Shown: piece by piece, positions 42,330 through 50,840 of the stretch | How positions within the stretch are numbered: position 1 is the first letter of the stretch | How the letters are laid out: every line of letters begins with the position of its first letter | From: Streptomyces sp. NBC_01255 | GTDB taxonomy: Bacteria > Actinomycetota > Actinomycetes > Streptomycetales > Streptomycetaceae | Assembly: GCF_036226445.1 (NCBI RefSeq) | Contig: NZ_CP108474.1 | Coordinates: 2,294,001 to 2,358,000 of the forward strand | Reading direction: 5' to 3' | DNA: 64,000 nt | The notes under the pieces: generated by a model | What the model was told of the DNA's origin: nothing | The model's database searches: none | What the model saw: the letters and a program-made list of their open reading frames with translations, nothing else | Program-made: the position numbers and the translations under genes

Positions 42330-43151
42330 ATGAAGCTTCGCACCACCTCCGCCGCCGCCGCGGCCGCCGTCGTCCTCGCCCTGACCGCCACCGCCTGTGG
42401 CACCGGTTCCGACTCCGGCAGCAACGGCGACAAGATCAACGTCGGCATCAAGTTCGACCAGCCCGGCCTCGGCCTGAAGACCCCGGACGGCAAGTACGCC
42501 GGCTTCGACGTCGACGTCGCCCGCTACGTCGCCAAGGAGCTCGGCTACGCCGAGGACAAGATCAACTTCAAGCAGTCGCCGAGTGCCGAGCGCGAGAACC
42601 TGATCAAGAACGGTGACGTCAAGTTCATCGTCGCCAGCTACTCGATCAACGACAAGCGCAAGAAGGAGGTCGACTTCGCCGGCCCGTACTTCCTGGCCCA
42701 CCAGGACCTGCTCGTGCGCTCCGACGACAGCTCGATCACCAAGGTCGGGGACCTCAACGCCAAGAAGCTCTGCTCGGTCACCGGCTCGACCTCCGCGCAG
42801 AACGTCAAGGAGAAGCTCGCTCCGAAGGCCGACCTCAAGCAGCTCGGCGGCTACTCCGAGTGCCTGACGGGCCTTGAGAACAAGTCCGTCGACGCCCTGA
42901 CCACCGACGACTCCATCCTCGCGGGCTACGCCTCGCAGAAGGAGCACGCGGGCAAGTTCAAGCTCGCCGGTCTCCGGATGACTGACGAGAAGTACGGCAT
43001 CGGCCTCAAGAAGGGCGACGACGAGCTGCGCGGCAAGATCAACAAGGCGCTGGAGAAGATGGTCTCCGACGGCACCTGGGAGAAGCTCGTCAAGGAGCAC
43101 TTCGGGCCGTCCGGCTACAAGTACGAGCCCGCGCCCGCGGTCGAGAACTGA
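42330..43151 (+). CDS. gluB: Glutamate-type ABC transporter, solute-binding lipoprotein
   Basis: A 273-residue periplasmic-type binding protein anchored by lipid. The signal peptide ends in LALTATACG (C23). The family-3 solute-binding fold is seen in KINVGIKFDQPGLGLKTPDG, FDVDVARYVAKELGY, FIVASYSINDKRKKEVDF and KYGIGLKKGDDELRGKINKA. The two cysteines in KKLCSVTGSTS and YSECLTGL could form the family disulfide. AAGGGACG precedes the ATG. It is 53 bp downstream of gluA. Confidence 0.94.
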   Translation: MKLRTTSAAAAAAVVLALTATACGTGSDSGSNGDKINVGIKFDQPGLGLKTPDGKYAGFDVDVARYVAKELGYAEDKINFKQSPSAERENLIKNGDVKFIVASYSINDKRKKEVDFAGPYFLAHQDLLVRSDDSSITKVGDLNAKKLCSVTGSTSAQNVKEKLAPKADLKQLGGYSECLTGLENKSVDALTTDDSILAGYASQKEHAGKFKLAGLRMTDEKYGIGLKKGDDELRGKINKALEKMVSDGTWEKLVKEHFGPSGYKYEPAPAVEN

Positions 43152-43271
43152 CCTGACCCGCTCCGGCCGTGACGGCCGACCCCGCACAGGGGCGGCCGTC
43201 ACACCGGCACCGGCCGCTGCCCACGCACCGGCCTTCACACCGACCGACCACCAGGGGAGAGCGCGGGCATC

Positions 43272-43946
43272 GTGTTCGACTTTCTTGATTCCGGGCAGTA
43301 CGACCTGCTCGGCGCCTTCTGGGTGACGGCGAAGCTCGCCCTCTACTCGGCGATCGGCTCACTGATCTGGGGCACCGCCCTGGTCGGCATGCGGGTCAGC
43401 CCGGTCCCCATGATGCGCGCCTTCGGCACCGCGTACGTCAACCTCGTCCGCAACACCCCGCTGACCGTGGTCCTCGTGGCGTGCTCGTTCGTCCTCAACC
43501 AGACGCTCGGCGTCACGCTCGGCGGCGGGCGCTCCGAAGACGTCGGCTTCCGCCTCGCGGTGCTCGGACTCGTCGCGTACACGGGCACGTTCGTCTGCGA
43601 GGCGCTGCGCTCGGGCATCAACACCGTCCCGCCGGGCCAGGCCGAGGCCGCCCGCGCCCTGGGCCTGAGCTTCACTCAGGTCCTCACCCTGGTGGTGCTC
43701 CCGCAGGCCTTCCGCGCGGTGGTGACCCCGCTCGCGAACGTCCTCATCGCCCTCACCAAGAACACCACGGTGGCCTCGGCCATCAGCGCCGCCGAGGCGG
43801 CCCTCCTGATGAAGGAGATGGTCGAGAACGAGGCCGACGCGCTCTTCGCCGTCTTCGCCGTCTTCGCGTTCGGCTTCATCCTCCTCACCCTCCCCACCGG
43901 CCTGTTCCTGGGCTGGGCGGCCAAGCGTCTGGCGGTGAAGCGATGA
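43272..43946 (+). CDS. gluC: Glutamate-type ABC transporter, permease subunit 1
   Basis: A 224-residue HisM-type permease with about five helices. The EAA loop is clear (EALRSGINTVPPGQAEAARALGLS). The family start FDFLDSGQYDLLGAFWVTAKL identifies it as the GluC-type subunit. It starts with GTG at 43272 behind an AGGGGAGAG site. Its stop overlaps the next permease start by four bases. Confidence 0.93.
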   Translation: MFDFLDSGQYDLLGAFWVTAKLALYSAIGSLIWGTALVGMRVSPVPMMRAFGTAYVNLVRNTPLTVVLVACSFVLNQTLGVTLGGGRSEDVGFRLAVLGLVAYTGTFVCEALRSGINTVPPGQAEAARALGLSFTQVLTLVVLPQAFRAVVTPLANVLIALTKNTTVASAISAAEAALLMKEMVENEADALFAVFAVFAFGFILLTLPTGLFLGWAAKRLAVKR

Positions 43947-44833
43947 GTTCCGTCCTGTACGACACTCCCGGGCCCCGCGCCAAGCGGCGGAACGTCCTCT
44001 ACACGATCGGCTTCCTGGCCGTCCTCGGCCTGGTGGCGTGGTGGGTCCTGTCCGCCATGGCCGACAAGAACCAACTGGCAGCCGAGAAGTGGAGCCCGTT
44101 CGTCACGGACTCCCAGGTCTGGACGACGTACCTGCTGCCCGGCCTGATGGAGACCCTCAAGGCCGCCGCGCTCTCGATCGTGATCGCGCTGCCGCTCGGC
44201 GCCCTCCTCGGCATCGGCCGGCTCTCCGACCACCGCTGGGTACGGGTACCCGCCGGCACGGTCGTGGAGTTCTTCCGCGCCATCCCGGTTCTGCTCCTGA
44301 TGATGTTCGCGGCCGCCCTGTACCGGGAGTTCACGACCATCAGCTCGGACTTCCGCCCGCTGTACGCGGTCGTCACCGCCCTGGTGCTCTACAACGCCTC
44401 GGTGATCGCCGAGGTCGTCCGGGCCGGGGTGCTCTCGCTGCCCCGGGGTCAGGGCGACGCGGCCGAGGCGCTCGGCATGCGCAAGAGCCAGACCATGACG
44501 TACGTCCTGCTGCCGCAGGCCGTGACCGTCATGCTCCCGGCCCTGGTCAGCCAGCTCGTCGTGATCGTCAAGGACACCGCGCTCGGCGGCGCCATGCTCG
44601 GCTACGCGGAGCTGCTCAGCCAGAACCGGCAGATCACGGCCAACTACGGCGCCAACACGATCGCCACCTTCACGGTCATCGCGCTGATCTACATCGTCAT
44701 CAACGCGATCCTCACCAGCCTCGCCGGACGCCTGGAGAAGCGTCTGCGGCGGGGCAAGAAGTCCGGCGCGGTGATCGTCCCGGCCCAGGGGGGCGCCCCC
44801 GCCATGGAGACGGCGACGGTCAACGAATCCTGA
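43943..44833 (+). CDS. gluD: Glutamate-type ABC transporter, permease subunit 2
   Basis: A 296-residue second permease, with an N-terminal extra helix (YTIGFLAVLGLVAWWVLSAM) before the common five-helix core. The EAA loop is EVVRAGVLSLPRGQGDAAEALGMR. The start lies in the ATGA overlap with gluC. The C-terminal 30 residues are soluble and variable. It is last in the operon; a large hairpin follows. Confidence 0.93.
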   Translation: MSSVLYDTPGPRAKRRNVLYTIGFLAVLGLVAWWVLSAMADKNQLAAEKWSPFVTDSQVWTTYLLPGLMETLKAAALSIVIALPLGALLGIGRLSDHRWVRVPAGTVVEFFRAIPVLLLMMFAAALYREFTTISSDFRPLYAVVTALVLYNASVIAEVVRAGVLSLPRGQGDAAEALGMRKSQTMTYVLLPQAVTVMLPALVSQLVVIVKDTALGGAMLGYAELLSQNRQITANYGANTIATFTVIALIYIVINAILTSLAGRLEKRLRRGKKSGAVIVPAQGGAPAMETATVNES

Positions 44834-44858
44834 CCCGACAGGGTCCCACGGGACAACA

Positions 44859-44910
44859 GGGGTGGGCCGGAGCGGTACTGACTTCATGTCAACCGCACCG
44901 CGCCCACCCC
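44859..44910 (+). terminator. Long hairpin after gluD
   Basis: Arms 44859-44867 and 44902-44910 (nine perfect bases) extended inward by CGG/CCG and GCGGT/ACCGC, closing on a small TGAC-TTCA-TGTCA loop. It lies 26 bases after the operon's last stop. Confidence 0.78.
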
Positions 44911-45025
44911 GTCGCTTGACGCAAGCACCCTCAGTGGGTTGCATACGGTCTGTGATCAACCACCGGGCTCGTGCCACACTCAGCTGTGCTGCCCTCATGA
45001 CCGTCCGGCCTTCAGGAGCCGCGCC

Positions 45026-46822
45026 ATGGACCCGGTGATCATCGTGGGCGCTGGGCCGGTCGGCCTCGCGCTCTCCCTCGCGCTCGCCGCGCAGGGCGTA
45101 CCCAGCGTCGTCCTCGACGAGGGCTCCGGCAAGGAGGAACCGCGCCCCGCGCGGACCGCCGTCCTGCGCGCCGACATGGCCGCCATGGTCGAGCGCCTCG
45201 GCTGCACCACCCTCCGCGACGAGGGCGTGCGCTGGGTCGGCTGGCGCAGCATGCGCCGCCGTCAGCTGACCCGCCACACCCCGCTCGACCTGGGACTCAG
45301 CGGTACGGAGGAGTGGTCCGAGGACCCCGACGCCCCCTCCGAACCGGCCGCCCCCCTCCACATCCCCCAGCACGCCCTGGCACGCGGGCTGCGCGACGCG
45401 ATCGCCCACCAGAAGCTCGTCCGGCTCGTCACCGACGCCCGGCTCGACACGATCGAGCAGGACCGGGACGGGGTCGTCGCCCACACCAGGGGCCCGGAGG
45501 GCACGTGGTGGCGCGGCAGCCACCTCGTCGGCTGCGACGGGGCCCGGTCCACCGTGCGCAAGCTGCTCGGCATCCGTTTCCCCGGCCGTACGGCGGTGGA
45601 GCGGCACGCGGTCGCCGCGCTGCGCACCGAACTTCCCTGGCCCGGCGAGGCCCTGCTGCACCGTCAGCCCCCGTGGCGGGGCGCCGGTGAGGAGATCGCC
45701 GCCCGCCCGCTGCCCGACGGGGTGTGGCGGATCGACTGGCTGCTGCCGCCCCGCGGCGAGCTCGTCACCCCGGACGCGCTGGTCACCCGCATCCGCGAGA
45801 CCCTGGCCGGCTGGTGCGACGGGGTGACACCCCCGTACGAACTCATCGACACCGGCGTCCACACTCTGCACCACCGGCTCGCCCGCCGCTGGCGCGTGGA
45901 CCGGGTGCTGCTCGCCGGCGACGCGGCGCATCTGCTCGGCGCGGTCGGCACCCAGGGCCTCGACGAGGGGCTCAGGGACGTGGACAACCTCGCCTGGAAA
46001 CTCGCCCATACCTGGCACCACGGCGCCTCGGAGCGACTGCTCGACAGCTACCAGAGCGAGCGGCGGACGGCGATCGCCTCCCGACTGCGCGCGGCGGACC
46101 AGTCGCTGCCCGCGCTGCGCGGCGGCGGTGGCCTGCGGACGTACCTCCTCGGGGCCGCCCGCGTCCACGACACCCTGCTGACCGACGGCCATGTGGGGCG
46201 AGGCCCGCTCGGCGCGCCCCCCGCGTACCCGCACTCCCCCCTCGCACCTCCGAGCGCCGACGGGCAGACCCCGGTGGGCACTCCGACCGGCGCCCCGGTC
46301 GAGGACGTCCGTGTGACCGCCCCGGACGGCACGACCGTACGGCTCCGGGACCGGCTCGGTCAGGGCCGGCTCCTGGTCCTCCTCGTCGCCCCCGGAACCG
46401 GCGTGTGGGACCGCCGTCACTGGCGGAGCGCCGGCATGATGCCCCGGCTCGAAGAGGCCGTCCGCGCCCTCCCGGCGAAGGCCGAGGTTCTGGTGACCGA
46501 GGCGTATCCGGGTGCTCCGGCCCACGCCGTCCTGCTCGTCCGGCCCGACGGGCACCTCGTCGCCTCCTTCGCGGGGGTCCGCCCGGAGGAGCTGTACGCG
46601 GCGGCCGACGCGGCCCGCGGCGGGTCCGCCACCGCGGACGCGCCGTCCGAGGAGCCCGCAGGGGGGTCCGCCGCTATCTCCGCCAAGGTTCCGGCCAAGG
46701 TGCCGACCAAGCTCCCTGCCGACGTTCCTGTCGGGGTTCCTGTGGAGGTTGCCGCCGAGTTGTCCGTCGAGATCTCCGTCGAGATGCCTGCCGACAGTGA
46801 CCACACGGTGGACATCCATTGA
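45026..46822 (+). CDS. FAD-dependent aromatic-hydroxylase-type monooxygenase
   Basis: A 598-residue PHBH/MhpA-like flavoprotein. The FAD dinucleotide motif is VIIVGAGPVGLALSLAL (4-20). The DG motif is VGCDGARSTVRKLLGI. The GD motif is LLAGDAAHLLGAVGTQGLDE, followed by RDVDNLAWKLAH. A thioredoxin-like C-terminal domain (about 430-540) is followed by a 55-residue degenerate repeat tail (KVPAKVPTKLPADVPVGVPV). The ATG at 45026 has AGGAG eight bases upstream. It stands alone between the glu operon and the cysteine-dioxygenase unit. Substrate unknown. Confidence 0.87.
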   Translation: MDPVIIVGAGPVGLALSLALAAQGVPSVVLDEGSGKEEPRPARTAVLRADMAAMVERLGCTTLRDEGVRWVGWRSMRRRQLTRHTPLDLGLSGTEEWSEDPDAPSEPAAPLHIPQHALARGLRDAIAHQKLVRLVTDARLDTIEQDRDGVVAHTRGPEGTWWRGSHLVGCDGARSTVRKLLGIRFPGRTAVERHAVAALRTELPWPGEALLHRQPPWRGAGEEIAARPLPDGVWRIDWLLPPRGELVTPDALVTRIRETLAGWCDGVTPPYELIDTGVHTLHHRLARRWRVDRVLLAGDAAHLLGAVGTQGLDEGLRDVDNLAWKLAHTWHHGASERLLDSYQSERRTAIASRLRAADQSLPALRGGGGLRTYLLGAARVHDTLLTDGHVGRGPLGAPPAYPHSPLAPPSADGQTPVGTPTGAPVEDVRVTAPDGTTVRLRDRLGQGRLLVLLVAPGTGVWDRRHWRSAGMMPRLEEAVRALPAKAEVLVTEAYPGAPAHAVLLVRPDGHLVASFAGVRPEELYAAADAARGGSATADAPSEEPAGGSAAISAKVPAKVPTKLPADVPVGVPVEVAAELSVEISVEMPADSDHTVDIH

Positions 46823-46855
46823 TTCCGCGCGGGCGCGCATGGTGTACTCCGGAGC

Positions 46856-46942
46856 GTGACCGACACCGATGTGCGCCTGTGGCGGAGGGTCCATATGGAC
46901 CTCGTCCGCTATGCGGGCTGCATGTGTCGCCCGTCCTGCTGA
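46856..46942 (+). CDS. Cysteine-codon leader peptide upstream of cysteine dioxygenase
   Basis: A 28-codon ORF starting GTG at 46856. It contains DVRLWRRVHMDLVRYAG and ends in CMCRPSC, so three of the last seven codons are cysteine (C22, C24, C28) just before the stop. This is the layout of small actinobacterial leader peptides that sense an amino acid through ribosome stalling. Polycysteine small ORFs of this kind act as cysteine-responsive attenuators in mycobacteria. It ends 94 bases before the cysteine dioxygenase start. GGAG lies only one base from the GTG, so it may be leaderless or poorly initiated. Confidence 0.82.
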   Translation: MTDTDVRLWRRVHMDLVRYAGCMCRPSC

Positions 46943-46980
46943 CTTCGCCCCCTTCCCCGCGCGCGCCCCGCCACTGACGT

Positions 46981-47030
46981 CCGTCCGTGTGCCCGGTGCC
47001 GTCGCGCGCTCGTCGCGAACCTCAGGACGG
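46981..47030 (+). promoter_or_regulatory. Possible RBS-masking helix in the cysteine dioxygenase leader
   Basis: CCGTCC at 46981-46986 is complementary to GGACGG at 47025-47030, which is the core of the dioxygenase ribosome binding site (AGGACGG). A small CGCG-type hairpin sits between. A ribosome stalled on the upstream cysteine codons could change this folding. Pairing seen; function inferred. Confidence 0.4.
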
Positions 47031-47036
47031 TCATCC

Positions 47037-47582
47037 GTGCCCCAGCGTGTCCCCGCTCCCTCCCCTGTCGTGTCCACGCCCCCCGCCGCCGCCCCGACGG
47101 CGGCCGAACTCCTCGACTTCGTCCGCCGGACGGCCGCCGACCGGGACCTCGTCGACTCCCTGCCGCTCGACCCCGAGGGCCGTACGTGGGTACGGCTCGA
47201 CGGCCCCGGCGGCAGCGAGGCCTGGCTCATCGGCTGGCCGCCCGGGACGGGCACCGGCTGGCACGACCACGCCGAGTCGCTGGGCGCCTTCGCCACCGCG
47301 CGCGGGGCCCTGACCGAGAACGCCCTCGCGGTCCGGCTGCCGGCGAGCGGCTGGAAGACCCTGGAGCTGGCCGACGGCCTCGATCGCTCCCGCCGGCTGG
47401 CGGACGGGGACGGCCGGGCCTTCGGCCGCCACCACGTGCACGAGGTGCTCAACGAATCCCCGGACACCCACGCGGTGTCGGTGCACGCGTACTATCCGCC
47501 GCTCCCCCTGATCCGGCGGTTCAGCCGAGCGGGCGCGGTACTCCGCCTGGAGCAGGTCGAGCGCCCGGAGGACTGGCAGTGA
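47037..47582 (+). CDS. Cysteine dioxygenase (cupin)
   Basis: A 181-residue cupin-fold enzyme oxidising cysteine to cysteine sulfinate with non-heme iron. Iron-ligand candidates are H76 and H78 in GWHDHAESLG and H135 in HHVHEVLNES. The downstream SVHAYYPPL (H150, Y152) matches the catalytic His/Tyr pair of the family. The GTG at 47037 has AGGACGG upstream; the open frame extends earlier only through the leader region. Its stop overlaps the rhodanese start by four bases. Confidence 0.9.
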   Translation: MPQRVPAPSPVVSTPPAAAPTAAELLDFVRRTAADRDLVDSLPLDPEGRTWVRLDGPGGSEAWLIGWPPGTGTGWHDHAESLGAFATARGALTENALAVRLPASGWKTLELADGLDRSRRLADGDGRAFGRHHVHEVLNESPDTHAVSVHAYYPPLPLIRRFSRAGAVLRLEQVERPEDWQ

Positions 47583-47986
47583 GCACGGAACGAGTGGGCA
47601 TCGACGAACTGCTCGAGCGGGTCAGGGCGGGCATCGACCGCATCGAGCCCCGCGCCGCCCACGAGGCGTACGAGGCGGGTGACGCCCTCCTGGTGGACAC
47701 CCGCTACGCGGCCCTGCGGCAACGGGACGGGCTGATCCCGGGCGCGCTGGTCGTGGAGCGCAACGAGCTGGAATGGCGGCTCGACCCCCTGGGCAGCCAC
47801 CGCGCCCCGGAGGCGGACAGCCATGACCTGCGGGTGGTCGTGCTCTGCAACGAGGGATACGCCTCCTCCCTCGCGGTCGAGTCCCTCCGCCGCCTGGGGC
47901 TGCACCGCGCGACCGACCTCGTCGGCGGCTTCCAGGCCTGGAAGGCAGCGGGCCTCCCGGTCCTGCTCCCGACTCCCCGCGCCTGA
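47579..47986 (+). CDS. Single-domain rhodanese-like sulfurtransferase
   Basis: A 135-residue rhodanese-fold protein with the active-site cysteine in VVVLCNEGYASSLA (C90). Family marks are ALLVDTRYAALRQRDGLIPG at the front and DLVGGFQAWKAAGLPV at the end. Coupled by a GTGA overlap to cysteine dioxygenase, it belongs to the same sulfur-metabolism unit, probably handling sulfane sulfur or sulfite derived from cysteine. The stop is followed by a 21-bp duplication and a terminator. Confidence 0.92.
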   Translation: MSTERVGIDELLERVRAGIDRIEPRAAHEAYEAGDALLVDTRYAALRQRDGLIPGALVVERNELEWRLDPLGSHRAPEADSHDLRVVVLCNEGYASSLAVESLRRLGLHRATDLVGGFQAWKAAGLPVLLPTPRA

Positions 47987-47991
47987 CCGAG

Positions 47992-48033
47992 ACGGACGGA
48001 CGAGTCCTTCTGACGGACGGACGAGTCCTTCTC
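47992..48033. repeat. 21-bp tandem duplication after the rhodanese stop
   Basis: Two copies (47992-48012, 48013-48033) that differ only in the last base. The distal copy forms one arm of the terminator stem with the recX 3' end. Confidence 0.9.
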
Positions 48034-48062
48034 TCCCCCCCCAGGGTCAGAAGGACTCGTCC
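48019..48062. terminator. Bidirectional terminator whose right arm is recX coding sequence
   Basis: Arms 48019-48032 and 48049-48062 are a perfect 14-bp inverted repeat with a pyrimidine-rich loop. The right arm encodes the last residues of RecX (DESF). Confidence 0.75.
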
Positions 48063-48613
48063 AGCCCGTCCGTGGACTCGCCCTCGGCCTCCAGCGCCTG
48101 GCGGACGACGCGGAGGGCCATGCCCTCGGGGTACCCCTTGCGGGCGAGCATCCCGGCGAGGCGGCGCAGGCGCCGGTCTCTCTCCAGGCCTCGGGTGGCG
48201 CGCAGCTTGCGGTCGACGAGCTCGCGCGCCCTGGCCTCCTCCTGCTCGGAGTCGAGCTGGTCGACCGCCTCCTGGATCAGCGCCGGTTCGACGCCCTTGG
48301 TCCGCAGCTCGCGGGCGAGGGCCCGGCGGGCGAGGCCCCGGCCGTGGTGGCGGGACTCCACCCAGGCCCCCGCGAAGGCGGCGTCGTCGATGAGCCCGAC
48401 GTCCTCGAAGCGGGAGAGGATCTCCTCCGCCACGTCGTCGGGGATCTCCCGCTTGCGCAGGGCGTCGGCCAGCTGCTTGCGCGTGCGGGGGGTCCCGGTG
48501 AGCAGGCGCAGGCAGATCGCGCGCGCCCGCTCAGCCGGATCCTGGGGTGACGGCTCCTTCTCGGCCCTCGACGAGTCGGGGCCGTCACCCGGCCATTCGG
48601 TGCGACCGGTCAC
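48047..48613 (-). CDS. recX: RecX recombination regulator
   Basis: A 188-residue RecX, which binds RecA filaments and limits their activity. The three-helix repeats are visible: LRLLTGTPRTRKQLADALRK, DDVAEEILSRFEDVGLIDDA, SRHHGRGLARRALARELRTK, and GYPEGMALRVVRQAL near the end. I placed the start at the GTG 48613, four bases beyond the recA stop. The frame extends upstream only as an Arg/Pro-rich shadow of recA. There is no separate binding site, so translation is coupled to recA. Confidence 0.92.
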   Translation of the reverse strand: MTGRTEWPGDGPDSSRAEKEPSPQDPAERARAICLRLLTGTPRTRKQLADALRKREIPDDVAEEILSRFEDVGLIDDAAFAGAWVESRHHGRGLARRALARELRTKGVEPALIQEAVDQLDSEQEEARARELVDRKLRATRGLERDRRLRRLAGMLARKGYPEGMALRVVRQALEAEGESTDGLDESF

Positions 48614-48617
48614 CGGT

Positions 48618-49754
<1,137 letters not shown>

Positions 49755-49891
49755 GGGTTCCACCCGGTTTGCTTGAGTCGATCGCTTCATGTGAAAGACG
49801 CTAACCCCTGCCACTGACAATGGGCCCCGGCGTCCCCTCCGACCTGTGGACAACTCGCCGACAAGCCCGCGATTCCTGGGGCCGGACCTCC

Positions 49892-49921
49892 ATCAGAATG
49901 GATGTTCGATTTCAATGTCAA
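49892..49921 (-). promoter_or_regulatory. recA promoter
   Basis: On the minus strand, TTGACA (49921-49916), an 18-bp spacer, and TCTGAT (49897-49892) form a good sigma-70-type promoter upstream of recA. Confidence 0.75.
49896..49907 (-). promoter_or_regulatory. LexA (SOS) box in the recA promoter
   Basis: Minus-strand GAACATCCATTC, one base off the actinobacterial GAAC-N4-GTTC consensus. As I recall it, this is also the site given for streptomycete recA genes. It overlaps the edge of the -10 hexamer, so LexA binding would block the promoter. Confidence 0.85.
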
Positions 49922-50042
49922 GCGTGCCACGCGAGCCGACACACCCCTCCCCGTCCACGCCTTCGAGGAGGGTGACCTCCCCCGCCGCCTGTGGCGCGTC
50001 ACCCGGACCCTGCCCCGCCGAGCGGCGGGCCGACACCGGGGA

Positions 50043-50804
50043 TCACGGCCACGGGCGGCGGAGGCGCTCTCCCAGTTCGGCCGCCTCGGACTCGTACGTG
50101 CCGTCGTCCCGCTCGGACGCGAGGGCGAGAGCCGCGGTGAGCAGCTCGGGCGTGGCGCGGCGGTCCGCGAGGACCGCCCGGAGGAGTGCCGGCACGGGCA
50201 TCGGCGTCAGCCGGTACTTCCAGGCCAGGTGGCCGTGGGCCGCCGCGTACCGGGCCGTCAGGAGCTCCGCGGGGGCGAGCGGGACCCGCATGCGCTTCAG
50301 GAACCACGCGAGGCCCGGCGTGGCCACCAGGTCACAGATCCGGGCGTCCGCGACCCGGTTGGCGCGCGCGTTGTCGTGGGCCTCGTAGACCACCGCGTAG
50401 ACCAGCGCGCGCTCCCGCTCGGTGGAGGGCCGCGGGGACGGCACGTCGTACCAGAGCCGTTCCACTGCCTCGGGGGTGATCCGCGGCCGGACGCCCGGCG
50501 CGCCCTCCGTCGCCAGCCGTACGGCGCCGAGGGCGACGGTCTCTTCCGAGAGCAGACGCCGGCAGCGCGCCCCCTCCCCCTCCGGTCCGAGCTCTCTCAG
50601 CACCTGCTCGACCGTCGGTCCGTCGGTCCACACCAGCGTCCACGCGTGGTCGTCCGCGCCGCGCTCGGCCCGGCACGGCCCGTGCCCGTCGACGTCGAGT
50701 CCGAACCGCTCGGTGACCACCCGGGCGAGCGCGCCCACACGAGCCTCTCGGCCGTCACCCGGTTCCCGGTTCGTCCCGCTCACCCGCCACCCCCGGTCAC
50801 TCAC
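50043..50804 (-). CDS. Conserved protein of unknown function
   Basis: A protein of up to 253 residues that I do not recognise. It is globular, charged and helical in its second half (RALVYAVVYEAHDNARANRV, AELLTARYAAAHGHLAWKYR), with no membrane segment or signal. No catalytic signature is visible. The C-terminal repeats of Leu/Ala with RRATPELLTAALALASERDD could be an all-helical fold. The start is uncertain: GTG at 50804, or GTG at 50783 beginning VSGTNREP. It lies between recA and an SGNH hydrolase on the same strand. Confidence 0.6.
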   Translation of the reverse strand: MSDRGWRVSGTNREPGDGREARVGALARVVTERFGLDVDGHGPCRAERGADDHAWTLVWTDGPTVEQVLRELGPEGEGARCRRLLSEETVALGAVRLATEGAPGVRPRITPEAVERLWYDVPSPRPSTERERALVYAVVYEAHDNARANRVADARICDLVATPGLAWFLKRMRVPLAPAELLTARYAAAHGHLAWKYRLTPMPVPALLRAVLADRRATPELLTAALALASERDDGTYESEAAELGERLRRPWP

Positions 50805-50840
50805 GCCTCACCGGCCGGAACTCACCGACGACGCCCGAAC

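Noticed and set aside
43676..47467. A 1263-codon minus-strand frame opposite gluD and the monooxygenase
   Set aside because: Antisense shadow of well-supported plus-strand genes.
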